This document shows, one piece after another, positions 34,773 through 46,934 of a DNA stretch of 64,000 bases. The DNA lies in NCBI GenBank assembly GCA_022578605.1, contig MU394160.1, positions 22,542 through 86,541 on the forward strand. The letters are read 5' to 3'. A program made the translations under genes and the position numbers. Within the stretch, counting starts at the first letter, position 1. Every line of letters starts with the position of its first letter. This DNA comes from Camillea tinctor (lineage: Eukaryota > Ascomycota > Sordariomycetes > Xylariales > Xylariaceae). The notes beneath the pieces were generated by a model. It did no database searches and was not told the DNA's origin. It saw only the letters and a list, made by a program, of their open reading frames with translations.

Positions 34773-35976
34773 GGACGATGTAGGACTCTAAACTAAATAG
34801 TACTATAAACCCTAGATCAGCAAGCCCTACAGCAAGCAGACAAAGGTCTCACCCCTACATTACCACTTACTAAAATAGGTCGTCCGTAAGTTTATCTAAG
34901 CCAATGAGGTGTAAGCGCAAGAGGAAGAGAATCGCTACATGTGAACATCGGCCACTAAGTATCATGTAACTCTTTGACAATGAATTCCTGCGGTAGGCTC
35001 ATCTATAGAGATTTTTTACTCATTGGGTAGAAAATGTTGTGCAGAAATTTTGGTCAGTTATGAAGGTCGGTATGACGTGCATCGACTTATACGAGACATG
35101 TACCTACCAATGACGAGGGCCTTAAGACAATAGGGGTATGGAGGGAGGAATAATGATTTACACATATGATGCGAGTAAACGCCGGTAACCCGCATTGATC
35201 CATTCGAAGCTCAAGTATCCCGGTGCATGCACGTTGCCTAAGGTATGCAATCTGCCGACGCGTGGGTGTAGAGTTCGATCTCATGTACGGAGTAGCTAGG
35301 GTTGCGTTTACGCACGTAGTAACAACGCCTTTGTAGGTTTCAGGGGTTTTACATGCGGCATGCCTAGGTACATGGAGGAAGGGTGCATAGCCTATATTGG
35401 TGTAATAATCTATGGTGCAATAGGTATCATTCAGTACTTAGAAGGGATACCTGGACTCAATAGAGACAACTTAAACAAATAAGAAGGGCATCATTTCTTC
35501 ATTTTAACTTATCAGATCAGTTTCCTTGCAGGAAAATGAAGCCCTAGGTAAGACGTGCAATCATGAAAATGCTACGAGCAACCCATACGAGGCAGTAGGT
35601 TGTAAGACAGACATTGCGATCTCTGTTATGCTTGTGAATACTACAAAGAAAGGCCTACAGCTCAAAAAGGCGTCTGGGAAGCTAAACATGGGCCTTCTTT
35701 TTCTTTTTTCAACCCTACATCTTCAGATATCTTCAAAACAAATTTGTACTCCACCAGTCCCCAAACCTCGTAGCCGTCGTGTTATAGTACTTGCTACCGA
35801 TAAGCCAGACACTTCACAACTCGTCGTGAGTACCTCCGGCCTTTCCCCCAGTCTCGGTAGACTTCCCATTGGTGGTCCTATATCTTAAATTAGCTCAGGA
35901 GCCCTTACCATATTCTCCCTCTATCGAAACATCTAGCAAGAGGAACAAATAAGAAAGAGAGGGGAAGAGCAAAGAC
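34773..35976. other. Intergenic, nothing recognised
   Basis: A plus-strand frame at 35526-35888 is open but starts at a TTG and lacks coding bias. No other candidate was found. CCTAGG words occur near 35363 and 35544. Confidence 0.5.
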
Positions 35977-37659
35977 TCACAGAAACAACTCCCCATACCC
36001 ATCTCCGTCCCCACGTTGTACGTCTGCCACCTCCGTGCGCGCGTACTCGCACCCAAACCCAAACATCCTCCCGTCCAGCACCGGCGGCGGCATCTCCAGC
36101 AGCACGCTCTGCAGCTTCTCGGCGGTTCTTAAGAACGGCCCCGCAACGCGGCCCTCGTAATCCTCGAACACCAGCCTGCCGTCGCGCTTGCGGAACTTCC
36201 CATCGACCAGCACATGCACCATGTCGCCCACATTGGCATGCAGCACCACCGCCGCCACGGGATCGTTCCAGCCCAGCATGCCGGGCGACCGCCCCTCGAA
36301 CACCACCAGGTCGGCCTTCGCGCCGACCCGGACCACGCCCAGGTCCGGCCGCCGCAGGGCCCGCGCCCCCTGCCGCGTGGCCAGCAGGAACGCCTGCGCC
36401 GCCGACATGGGGCTGCTGCTGGGGATGCGCCAGCGCTCGACCACGTCGTCGTACAGCCGGCTGCGCGTGCGCTGCAGCCAGATGCGCGCTTGGGTTAGCA
36501 GGTCCGTGGAGAAGGTGAAGTGGGTGTCGACCCCGAGGGCGGCCTGGTCCATGGCGTGGTGCGCGTACGGGTGCGAGTGCCCGTAGTGCATCTCCGACTC
36601 CGGCGTGATGGAGATGAACTGGTCGGTGGCGCGCAGGAGGGACGCCGAGGATGGGGAGATGCCGGTCCCGTGCGAGAAGACCACCGCGGTGCTGGTGTTG
36701 AGGAGGGAGAAGGCGTGCAGGCTCTCGGGGGAGTTGTTCACTGTTGATAGGGGAAGGGGGAGAGGTCGTTAGTGAGGGGGTAGGTATACATAAGGGTTGG
36801 TTATGGCATGGGATCGTGGTCTAGACGATAACCTACCAGGCCAGACTCTTCCGAGCCAGTGTGTGGTGACAACCGGGATGTGGGAGTCTCTAGATAAGCA
36901 TCGCCGTTAGTTCAAACATCCGCATTGAGTTCATCTCGTAACAGACAACACGTACTTGATAAATTTAACCACGGCCTGAGTCTCCCCCACCTCTGCTGAA
37001 TCCCAAGCATCATAAGCCGCCGCAATAATGGTCAGCGCATCCTTGTCATTCTGCCTCTCCTTGATCCACCCCTTAACGTCGGCGATCTGCTTCGCAACGC
37101 TGTAATCGCCAGACGCCGCAAACGACGGGCTCCAGTAGACCCGCGCACCGCTATCAACCGAGGCATCAAGCCCCGCGCGCGAGCGTTCAGTGGACCAGAG
37201 GTGGTGTGCGTGGTCGAGCGTGGTCGTGACGCCAGCGTTGAGGGCCTCGAGTAGGCCGGCGAGCTGCGAATTGTACACGTCCTCCGCGGTCCAGATGGCG
37301 GCCGCGTGGTCCCCGCGGTACCGGTAGAGGTAATCGGGCAGCGTGGTGTTGGAGGCCAGGGTCTTCATCGCCGTCTGCCACCCGTGCCGGTGCGTGTCGA
37401 TGAACCCCGGCGTGATGATCTTGTGCCGGCTGTCCACGACCTCGGTGTCTTCTGGGAGATCCGAGATCGAGGGGATCTCCGCGGCGGAGTACAGCCCGGA
37501 GATCCGGTCGTCAGTCACAAGGAGTGCGCCATCGCGGATCACTTTCAATGCCTCTGCTTCTTCATCAAAGGCGATGACGGTAGCGCCGGAAAAGAGGATG
37601 GAAGAAGAAAAGACAGGGTTGAAGGTGCTAGCAAGAGCGAGAGTCTTAGAAAGATGCAT
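35977..37659 (-). CDS. Metal-dependent amidohydrolase (deaminase/chlorohydrolase-like)
   Basis: Exons 37659-36956, 36889-36837 and 36740-35977 give 506 residues; introns are 66 and 96 bp, with all junctions in frame. It has the TIM-barrel amidohydrolase fold signature: GFIDTHRHGW with metal ligands His90 and His92, THWLGRVW with His245, FSHGTGIS with His276, and GVDTHFTFSTD with Asp324, then the C-terminal beta-sandwich stretch ADLVVFEGRSPGMLGWNDPV. Relatives in this class hydrolyse N-heterocycles, for example adenosine-type or triazine deaminases and chlorohydrolases; the substrate here cannot be told. The N-terminus (MHLSKTLALASTFNPVFSSS) is weakly signal-like, so secretion is possible but unproven. 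No catabolic cluster partners are adjacent. Confidence 0.9.
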
Positions 37660-39143
37660 GGTGACATGAGGCTCATGAGCCTAGAGCTTGAGAGTATAGG
37701 TAACAACTAGAACGAGATTTCTATAGAGTCGAGACGGGTCGGCCTATTATGTCGTAGAATTGCACATGTGAAGTCGATGTGCACCGTTACACTTATACTG
37801 ATTGGACCATAATATGTATTGATAATATACGCAAGCCCCTCGCGCCCAGATTAGAAATCCACTGGGGATAGGCTGAATTCCTCGCGACCCATCGAACCGG
37901 TCAGGCCAATATGCGGGTGCGCCGCGCACCCGCATCCCCAGAAATATAGATTATACATCTGCATATATCCCACAAGGTTTTAGAGAAGGATATGTGTAAG
38001 CGCAGCTTGGCTCGGGGCATTCGCACCTTGTACGAGAGGGCGAGCATGATCATATAATTATATAATAAACTCTTCCGTGTTATAAATCAAGACAGTCGGG
38101 TAGGCTTCTGTCGAATCCTTGGATATAGGCTTGTATAGATGTTCCATTTTGCCGGTATTATGTGGAAGCAATTCTATCTAGAAGTGCAAAGGCTGTGGTT
38201 TGATGACGACATTGCAATTAAAAAAAAATCAGCTTGAGTGCGTAAGTGTAAGGCAAAGCATGGTAACCGTGGTAGCAGATGTGAAATGCTATGACATTGG
38301 CTGCCGAATCAAAAATAAGTCCCCCACCCCCAGAAGAAGGAAAAGAAAAGGAAAAAAAATCGAGAGCAAACTAGACACGAGCCCCTATTTTGTTGCGTGA
38401 TTTCTGGCAACTGGCTACACACGAAAAACGCAAGAATAGTCGACTCTCAATGAGAAGAGCTCGAGCTCGAGCATCTAGCATCTAGCAGGGACTGATGGCT
38501 CTTTGATCCAAGTCTGCACCATATAGTACCACACAATGAAGAGAGAAATAGGTATTAGTGAGGGAGGGGGTGTAGGGCTCTTGCGGCCAATATTCATTCG
38601 TTCACTTGCCAGACTGTGCAGGCGTGAAACTATTCATCTACTTGTGAGTCCCAATTCTCGTCGTCCTCCTCGTCTCCATCTCCGTCACCACCACCATCCT
38701 CATTGTATTTGTGATCCTTATGCTTCCTCTCCCTTGCTCTAGCAGGAGGCAACCATCTATGAAAAGTGAATGCAGAAAGTTGTCGAGATAGGAAAGAAAG
38801 GGAAACGTGTATAAAAACTGTAACTCGACCGAAATTATCCTGCCCTTGGACTCCATATATCGAGCGATCGCGGCGGGTACGGCCTAACTTCCAGCGCACA
38901 CGAAAACAGTATACAGGTAGATCCTCTTTTATGATGAGAAGGTTTGAGGAGGCTGGAAAAGGAGTTAACACCTTTTTCCGAGGTGCAAACCATCTGCAGT
39001 CAATTCCATCAAGATGGAGAACCATAAAGGAGGAATAGGTGAAGCTCTTAGTAGAGCATAGAGTTTGTTGCGGAGAGGGAGAATTACTAGAGATTGGGCT
39101 CAGAAACGCCCACTTGTTGATTTAGTCGTCATTATTTGCTGTC
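37660..39143. other. Intergenic, nothing recognised
   Basis: Includes the amidohydrolase promoter. Open frames at 38630-39038 on both strands overlap each other and have no coding bias. A short direct repeat (CATCTAGCATCTAGCA) lies near 38470. Confidence 0.5.
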
Positions 39144-39749
39144 CTATTCCCGACTCTCCTCTCGTTCCTCTTGGGGAGGATCCGCCTCCCTATCATCAAG
39201 GATGGGCGATTGTAGCGCCCTGGCAGCTTGTACGACCTCCTGCTTGACAGTGAGGCTCCTCCGGCGGATCTCATCGATAATGGACCGGTCCCATGTGAGG
39301 CCAACCCATCTCTTTATGAGGGGAGCAAAGCGACGTGCAAAATAGTGCAACATCTCTGTCTCCACCGCCGTAGCTAGCTCCTCAAGACATGCGGAGTTAC
39401 CTCCAACTGCCTCTCTAATCTTGTCAAGATCAGGAGCAAAAGGACGAGTGTACATCGCACTATATCCCAGGATCATGCACCTTTCCTTGATGACCTCGGT
39501 GAAGGTCGGACAGAGCCCCGAGAAAACATGAGTGATAACATGATCACTCTTGTTGGCAGGTATCGGGCGCTCACAGGCGGTTACAGCGCCCGTTGAAGAG
39601 CCGGATACGGAGCTCTGGCCTCCTATGTTATTCGAGGGTTGTTAGAAACGGGTATTTCAAGAAGGGGAATAATTATATCGAGAATGCATCATACCTTGTC
39701 TTTTCATGCTCCCCATGGAGCCCTCGTTATTTCTAGCAACTTGCGCCAT
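39144..39749 (-). CDS. Orphan protein of 177 residues, two exons
   Basis: Exons 39749-39695 and 39622-39144. The 72-bp intron (39623-39694) begins GTATGA, ends CATAG and has a TTTCTAACAAC branch site; the first exon encodes MAQVARNNEGSMGSMKRQ and the frame continues through GGQSSVSGSSTGAV. After a Ser-rich start the protein has CERPIPANKSDHVITHVFSG, then mostly helical sequence (EVIKERCMILGYSAM, LEELATAVETEMLHYFARRF, WDRSIIDEIRRRSLTVKQEV) and an acidic tail. It is soluble-looking with no signal peptide or known domain. Exons are distinctly richer in G/C than the flanks. Function is unknown. Confidence 0.7.
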
Positions 39750-42390
39750 GTGAGGTAGTGTGGCGGGTTCCGGTTGGTGCTAGAGAAGGCGGGTATAGGA
39801 GAGAATAAACTGGGCTGCAGTCTGGCAGAATATTTCCTGCCAGAAATAAATTATGTACAGGAAAGAGGAAAGGAAAAGCATTCCTTCCTCATCTTCTCTT
39901 CATGTATACCCTTTTCTATTAGGAAATAATTGTTGATTATGAACATTGCCAGTCACTGTCGACTGCGACACTCGGTGGTTCTGATTAGGAGTTATAAAAT
40001 CGTAAAATTAGGAGGAGAAGCATCGGCGACAACGCACCATAGAGCCCTGTGATGATTATCCAGGGCCTCTAAGGGGAGTTGATAGCCTTGTTAAAGATGG
40101 CACTCGGCCGCTTATGATTATGATGAAGAATCTCCCACCCGCCCATTAAGTCAGAGCCAATTATATTTGAAGAGAAATGATGAGGCTTCTGCCCCAACTA
40201 TGTTGTGAGTAACTTAAGCATAGTCAAAAGAGTTCATAAGGGGATCGGTGGCTGGCTTGTAAGTATCGACAAAGAGTCTAAGCAACTCGAGAAACCTTCC
40301 CATAACAGATGAGTGACGTGTTAGTCTCATCTTAGTATAAACGAGCAGTTCTATGGACTTAATACTACTCACAAGTTGAATGGCGTCTCGTATATAGAAC
40401 CATTTTGTATCCTTTGTTTCAGTATGGCTTTGGAATAAACTCTTGAAAATGGTATCGGTTAATGGTATCAATATTCGTAGACTGGTGGGTTTAGTCATAA
40501 CCACTTAGCGGTTTCTTTACTTCCAAGAAGGCTAGATTATAGGAAAAACTGTAGAGGCCGCTTGGAGGTTGTCATGGACTGGTTTGGAGATAGCTAGTTG
40601 TACCATAAAGCAAAAGGTTCCCATTGACTGACTAGCCATTGGTTTCTGGTCCTATGTTGAATGTGTTACTGCTTCTCGAAGACTGAAGTGTCCAACCCTT
40701 TTCAACTGTTAGAAACTATCAAAGTTAGGACCAAAGCTAACTTAGAGGCGTTGGTAGTTGGATTACTTGCCTCTCTATTGCTTGATTCTATTGTTTGTTT
40801 TCCCATGGACAGGTTGCAAGCAGGGACATCCAAAAAATGGTGTCTCATTTTGATAGAGATATTGGACTGAGTCGCGTCGTACATAGGTTTTAGATACATA
40901 TTTTTCCTTGGGATGAACTGACATGTAAAAAGCTAGGGTTAGTTTATTAATAATTCTCATCAATGAGAAGCTTTTTTTTTCCCCTTGGGCCATAAGTACC
41001 TCTTAAAATGTATGTGGTTCTAGAAAATCGGAGTTCAACTTTGTGAGAACACAGTAATATGGACTACACAGTATAAGCTGACCTGACTATATGTAGTTCA
41101 CATAAGTGTATTGTGGTGTTCTATGGGCGTGGGAGAAGTGTAGATTGGGAGTTGCTGGATGTTGAAAATGTGATGTTTGGATGTTGATTTGTATTTTGGA
41201 TAAATTCGTGTGAAGAATTCTTCGCCGATGTTTTTGTGCAAAAATAAAGCAGTTTAATGGTGGGCATTATCGTTGCATGGCAACCCCCTTTTGCTTGATT
41301 AGGTAAGAAAGGGGGTAAACTTTATTAGTAGTCGATTTTATACAATAGAGAGAACAATTGTGACTTTTGGTCTTGTTTATTACAATGGAAGTATAAAGTA
41401 CTATGCAGCAAACATTAAGAGCTGCAGACATTGTGTCTGGCATGAGGTGATTAGTAGTAAAAATACATGTACTTTTTATTGATACATATCCTGCTAGGCT
41501 CTTTGTAGTAGATTATTTCATGATCGTGACAGTTATTGATCTTTTATTTTTTATGTTTTTTTCTTTTTCCTTTGCTGTGAAGTCTATAACTTAAACGTGA
41601 CTTGATATCTTTTTCAGTTACTATAAGAACTGTATATGAATAATGTGTTTATTGGAGGGACTACTTTGTTTTTGCTAATCGTGCACTCGGCTACCTAGGT
41701 ACTTAATATTGTGTTCACAACCTGGGTGTTTAAAACAGTGCACAGCTTAAAATGTATATACGTACTGCTTTTTGAATGCTTAATATGTTGCTGGGTGCTT
41801 GTCTTTCTATACATAAACTGAAAATCCCCATACGATGAACAGGTACCTGGGTATATAATGTAATAGATAAGGGGTGGGTAGCACAGGCAAGTACAGGGAG
41901 TCCTCGACTGCTACTTTCCACTGCTATCAGCAATGTCAGCTCCTCATTCACAGTTGAGGTCAAATTGATATGTACGTACTGCTATGTATGCACTTAACCT
42001 ATGTACTTAGTACTAGGTACATCCACCAGACCAGACTTTTAAGCTCGACTGGTACATATGTACATAGGCATTGAATGACCCCGCTGCAACTCTCAAGTGC
42101 ATGCATATGTACTTAGGTACTTAAAAAAAAGTAAATATGTATCATTTGAAAAGTACGCCGTACAGGTATAATTAGTGGGGCAGTTAATGAATTCCACTAT
42201 CAATTTTTTTTTGTCTTACATACACCCCCCAAACCCAAAGCCACAGCAGTTGGAAATCGGCGCGCGTCTTTTGAATCTTTCCAACTCTCTCTCTCTCTCC
42301 CAATTTCCTCTTTTCCATCAACTCGACTAACACCACCCTCATCAACAACTAATCGATCGCATGCAACCCGCCGATTAGTACACTGTCAAC
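39750..42390. other. 2.6-kb intergenic
   Basis: AT-rich. A 96-codon minus-strand frame at 40214-40504 reads like protein in places but has no codon bias and no exon partners, so it was not accepted. The last 200 bases (CT-rich, (CT)n near 42285) are the likely leader of the gene at 42391. One TACCTAGGTA palindrome is at 41692. Confidence 0.5.
41692..41701. repeat. TACCTAGGTA palindrome, copy 3
   Basis: Exact copy of the 10-bp palindrome in the AT-rich region upstream of the poly(A) polymerase gene. Related GTACTTAGGTAC-like words crowd 42010-42125. Confidence 0.9.
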
Positions 42391-45034
42391 ATGTATAGAA
42401 ATAACTATACATCCTCGTCATCGGGTGGTGGCGGTGGTGGTGGCAGTGGTGGTAATGGTGCACCATCTCAATACGGATACGATCGATATGAAGCATCTAG
42501 CTACTCATCCTATCCGCCGCCTCCGGGGCTTACTACTGCCCCCCCTCCTCCACCCCCCTCTACTCGATGGAACGATCCTCCTCCTCCTCCTCCCAGCGGT
42601 CGCGATAACTACCTGCCTCAAGAACGACGAAGTGGCCGTGGCCCGTACTCTGATCTCCGCCGCTCTAGCTCCAACAATGACAACTATAGAGACTATCGCG
42701 ATAACACCCACCCCCCTCAGGGCGACTTCACCTTCCGAGTAGAGCGCCCTGCTGGTATTGATTCATATAGACCGCCATCCCAAGAGGAACGTGGTAGAGC
42801 ACCGTATGACATGGCTTACCTTGAACGTGGAAATCTTGTCGCTTACAGTAGAGATAGACATGGTCGTCGCGATGATTCAAGGAGATCAAACCGCCGCGAA
42901 GATACAAGACACGGTGGTCGCGATCAAAATTACCAGAGAAGAAATGGCCGCGGTCGCCAGCCGCATCGGAATGGTAACCCCAGGCCATTCGTTCGAGAGA
43001 AGCCCCACGAACGACTTCTGCTAGTCCAACAGCATGACGACCAGGCCCAGCTGATGCTTGGCGACACGACGGGCCGAGCCTCGTATAGGGATGTCGATGC
43101 TATGTCCGATAGTGACGAGACTGCCATGGACATCTCTGACAACTCGGACTCTGGCGCTGCCGAGCCTGCAAGTAAACGCGCCCGCACCTCAGCCCCCGCG
43201 ACAACTGGACAGGACGTACCTAAGTGGTCGAATCCTGATCCTTACACCGCGCTCCCTCCTCCAGACGAAGGCACCCGAAAGAAGAGGGATATGGTTCAGC
43301 TGATCCGCAAGGCACGTGTAGAGGCCGAGGAAAAGAAACCTTCTGTATCAGCCGAGGCCGCTGATTTTATCTCTCTCGACTTCAGCGATGATGAGGCAGA
43401 TAAGGACGAGAAAGAGACCAATGGAAGGCTTTCAAATCTGTCAGTGAGTGTAGGGGAAGGTATGCCTGACGCACCTAAAGGACCTCGTGCTGCAATCCCC
43501 CTTCCCTCCAAACCCCCACCTCCTGCATCAGAAGCAGCTCGTGCCCCGCGGACGGATCAAGCATCATCCCAAACCTCTAAGTATTCCCGGAGGGGCAATA
43601 AGGACGAGCCTGTCGATCTCACTCCATCTACCACCTTAGGAAATCGCAAGCGTACTTTTGACGATCAGATTAAGCTGCCGCATGCACCGCTCAAAAGGGT
43701 GACCAAAATGGCAGCTGGGGGTGACGTAGTTCCTGTCTGGCGCCCCGAGAAAGGCGAGGATCCCTGTCCATGGGCTACTACCGATCATTCAGCAACGGCT
43801 TGTATGGGCACTAGGTGAGCAAGCTACCCTTTCATTTCTTTATTTATTTATTTTTTTGTTTTGTTTTGTTTTATTTTGTCCTTTCCTTTTTTTTCATCTT
43901 TTTTTTTCAGGCAAACATGTGCTGATCAATAAACCTTAGACTTCATAAAGAGATAATGGACTTCTACGAATATGTGCGGCCCCGTGATTACGAAGAGCGC
44001 ATAAGGCAGGAAATGCTCTCAAGACTGTCTTCCTTACTCAAGCGCAAGTGGCCAGATGCTGATATATATGCATTTGGTTCTTTCATGTCAGGTCTCTACC
44101 TGCCTACTGCCGACATGGACATTGCCATATGTTCTGACAGCTTTGTCAAGAGAGGCATCCCCAAGTATCACACCAAAAGTTGTCTCTTCACGTTGCGGAG
44201 CTTTTTTCACTACCACAAGATTGCATTCCAGGATGACATTGAAGTTATCCACAAGGCCAAGGTACCTCTTGTCAAGTACACTGATTCAGTTACGGCCCTC
44301 AAAGTGGACATTTCATTTGAGAAGATGGACGGACACCGAGCTGTTCAGACCTTCCTAGACTGGAAGGAAAGATACCCAGCAATGCCCATATTAGTTGCCA
44401 TCATCAAACATTTTTTGCTCATGAGGGGCCTAAATGAACCTGTCAATGGAGGCATCGGCGGCTTCACCGTTATCTGCATGGTAGTGAATTTGCTGAACCA
44501 GATGCCTCAAGTGCAGAGTGGCTCCATGATACCTGAGCATCATCTTAATGAAGTGTTGATGGAGTTCTTCGACTACTATGGCAACCGCTTTCAGTACAAA
44601 ACTGTGGCAATTCGCATGAATCCCCCAGGACTCGTCAACAAGGTACGTGCTTTAATGGATACTCGCTGATAATGTGCTAATCACCGTTGGTGTAGAGCGA
44701 AGTTAACAACATTGTGTACCGGAATCCCGATCGCCTATCTATCATTGATCCAAACAATCCTGACAACGACATCTCGGGCGGCTCATCAAACACCGAGACC
44801 ATTCTTGGCCATTTCTCGAAAGCATATTCCACATTGCGTGAGAGAATGGCAAAACTTGCAAATCAGGGTACTTCGGCCGGATCGAGTAACAACAACGAAA
44901 CCATCCTAGGGCCATTGTTTGCAGGGAAATACTCTAACTTCCAGATTCAGCGAGATTACTTGAAGCGCCTGTCGGCTTCGGAACTCCCCGAGTATGGCTT
45001 CAAAACCTCATCATTCCGCCGTAATTACCATTAG
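42391..45034 (+). CDS. TRF4: Trf4/Cid14-type non-canonical poly(A) polymerase
   Basis: Exons 42391-43814, 43940-44642 and 44696-45034 give 821 residues. It adds short oligo(A) tails to aberrant nuclear RNAs; in yeast this is the catalytic subunit of TRAMP, which feeds the exosome. Residues 1-474 are disordered: Gly-rich start, poly-Pro runs, Arg/Asp/Tyr-rich and acidic stretches. The catalytic core starts RLHKEIMDFYEYVRPRD. The polymerase-beta signature is GSFMSGLYLPTADMDIAI with Asp533 and Asp535, and the third Asp is Asp598 in LKVDISF. The PAP-associated domain includes NEPVNGGIGGF and EFFDYYGNRFQY. The first intron is 125 bp: an earlier AG at 43908-43909 leads to a stop, whereas the AG at 43938-43939 keeps the frame. 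The second intron is 53 bp. Confidence 0.94.
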
Positions 45035-46495
45035 TAATGGTTAGGCCGAATATCCTTTTGAGCCCCCAAGGGATCCGAAATACCCGATTTATTTTCAAGC
45101 AAACTTGAATTGGCGATATCTCCCTCCATAAAGTTCCAGAAGGACCCCTGGTTTTGCGAAGGCAGATTACGAGATGATGACCGGCGTTATGAGGGCACAT
45201 TAGATATTGAAGAGGACCTGAACACTAGATAAGGCGGCCACCCGCATCTTATCACACCCATGGACAAGGCGTTTCCGGATTGACAGGCCATGCACGGATA
45301 TACCCTTTCTGCTTTGCTGTTCTCTACCCATATCCGTCTTTTCCCTTCTGCTTACCTACAGCAGCATGTAGCTTATAGTATATATAGGGGCTTGGGGCGA
45401 TGTTGTGAATTTGCTCCTTGCCGATTCTCCTCGACCCCCAATCCCGTTGCATCTGACCCCCTCTTGCTCGGCTTATTTTTTTACATCGGCGCAGTTTCGA
45501 TGGAATCATTGTTTTAAGAGCCAAGTGGCAAGGGAAGGGGAAGGCAAAGAAATAGGAATCGGTGTTTTCTACGAGATGTTATCTATGCAAATCTCCAGTG
45601 GAGAGAATATTGTGACTGGACAAGAACTTACTGACTGACCGTTGCTTCTAGATGAACAATCTTATTCTCAGTTTTGAGGTGGCTGAGGATAGCCAAAGCT
45701 ACTTCCTACTGCTAATTTGATTTATAGAACGGACAGATCCGGAAAACTCTAGTCTTCTCAACCAAATAACGGGTTACTTTGCTTTTTGTTCCCACTCTTC
45801 TAAGTTTCAGCAGAGTGGAAACAAAAAATATGTTTTCAGGTTCAAACTTTCCCTCGACAGGTGTCTTTTCACCGCCATTTTCTCACTGGATGCTCGACTG
45901 TATGCCGGGCTTCGGAGAGGAAAAACAATCAATAGATTATTCGCATATACTTATGTACAGTACCCCTTCTTTTTGCAATATCTTGGTATGAGTGGATTGA
46001 CTGATCTTGAGGAAAAGGGGGTTGGCTTGGCTGGCTAGTATGTGTCACGAGCTAGCGCTCTTGCAAGGACTTAGGTAATAACGACGTTGTCTACTACTGT
46101 GAGAAGGGGGAGGGCTGGGGGATTCATAGTATCGTGGTTGTAGTGTTGCAATTATGATGTATTAGCGATGGAGGAAATGCTAGTGAACCTAACTGTGGAT
46201 GACCTTACTATATATACATTGTGTGTGTAACTATACTATGACCGGGGGGTAGAGCTACAAGTAATACTATTACCTACTTCATAACCTAACTTACATAGAA
46301 CACATTCTCTCTGTTTCTTTGCAGGGCACGCACTACCACATATACACGTCATAGTATAGCACACCGTACCTAACACAGCATCGTGTTCTACGTATTTACT
46401 GGCAGCTGACGTGTTTTCTCGAGCTGGGTGTACCGTATACGTGGTTGCCATACCGTGGGTTTGTTATGAATAAAGTATTGGGCAACCTCATTGTA
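45035..46495. other. Intergenic, nothing recognised
   Basis: Holds the 3' end of the poly(A) polymerase gene. Small open frames (45290-45638, 46236-46451) lack coding bias. Confidence 0.5.
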
Positions 46496-46934
46496 CCATG
46501 ATACCAAGAAGTTCTCTCAATGACCAAGTGGTCATTGAGTCCCAATTCTGTATAATAAAGTTACCCCCCCCTCCCTGGCTGGGACGTAACAGAGTTTAGC
46601 CATCGATCGTTCATGGCCCAACTTGAACTGTCACGTTGGGTTAGAGCAACCAACTGATGAAAAACAAAAACGTCAATAATGACCAAGTGATCATTTTTAT
46701 TGTGTTGCCGCACAAATACTACGAATGTCTATTATGGTCCGTGTGCGCTCCCAAAAACTAGAATGAGTCAACAGCTCTGAGAGCTTGGAAATAACGGACC
46801 ACCTACTCTATTTTCTCTCTCTCTTTCTCTTTTCTTTTTCCTTTTTGTTTCTTAAAACTTACTCCTTTTATCGTAATATCATTACCTTCTAAACCTTTAT
46901 TATATGTATGACGTCTCCTAACTGGCACGTAACA
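46496..46934 (-). mobile_element. Two tandem LTR-like relics
   Basis: Read on the minus strand, two copies of an LTR-type start occur: TGTTACGTGCCAGTTAGG at 46934 and TGTTACGTCCCAGCCAGG at 46591. Each is followed by the shared motif GAYCACTTGGTCATT (46.68-46.70 and 46.52-46.54 kb), about 240 and 50 bp downstream, so the second copy looks internally shortened. The second ends before TTGGTATCATGG (46507-46496), which resembles the initiator-Met-tRNA primer-binding site of copia elements. The same start motif is found at 12386. No coding remnant lies nearby. Confidence 0.4.
46516..46539. repeat. 24-bp near-perfect palindrome
   Basis: Arms CTCAATGACCA and TGGTCATTGAG are exact complements separated by AG. 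A diverged copy (AATGACCAAGTGATCATT) lies at 46678-46695. It is part of the LTR-like relics. Confidence 0.9.

Noticed and set aside
35526..35888. 120-codon plus-strand frame
   Set aside because: Opens only at a TTG codon and has no coding bias.
40214..40504. 96-codon minus-strand frame
   Set aside because: Protein-like in places, but AT-rich codons, no splice partners and no recognisable motif.
43815..43955. Earlier acceptor at 43908-43909 and a separate start at ATG 43956 for the poly(A) polymerase
   Set aside because: The earlier acceptor leads to a stop, and starting at 43956 would remove the conserved RLHKE start of the catalytic domain. The acceptor at 43938-43939 keeps the frame.
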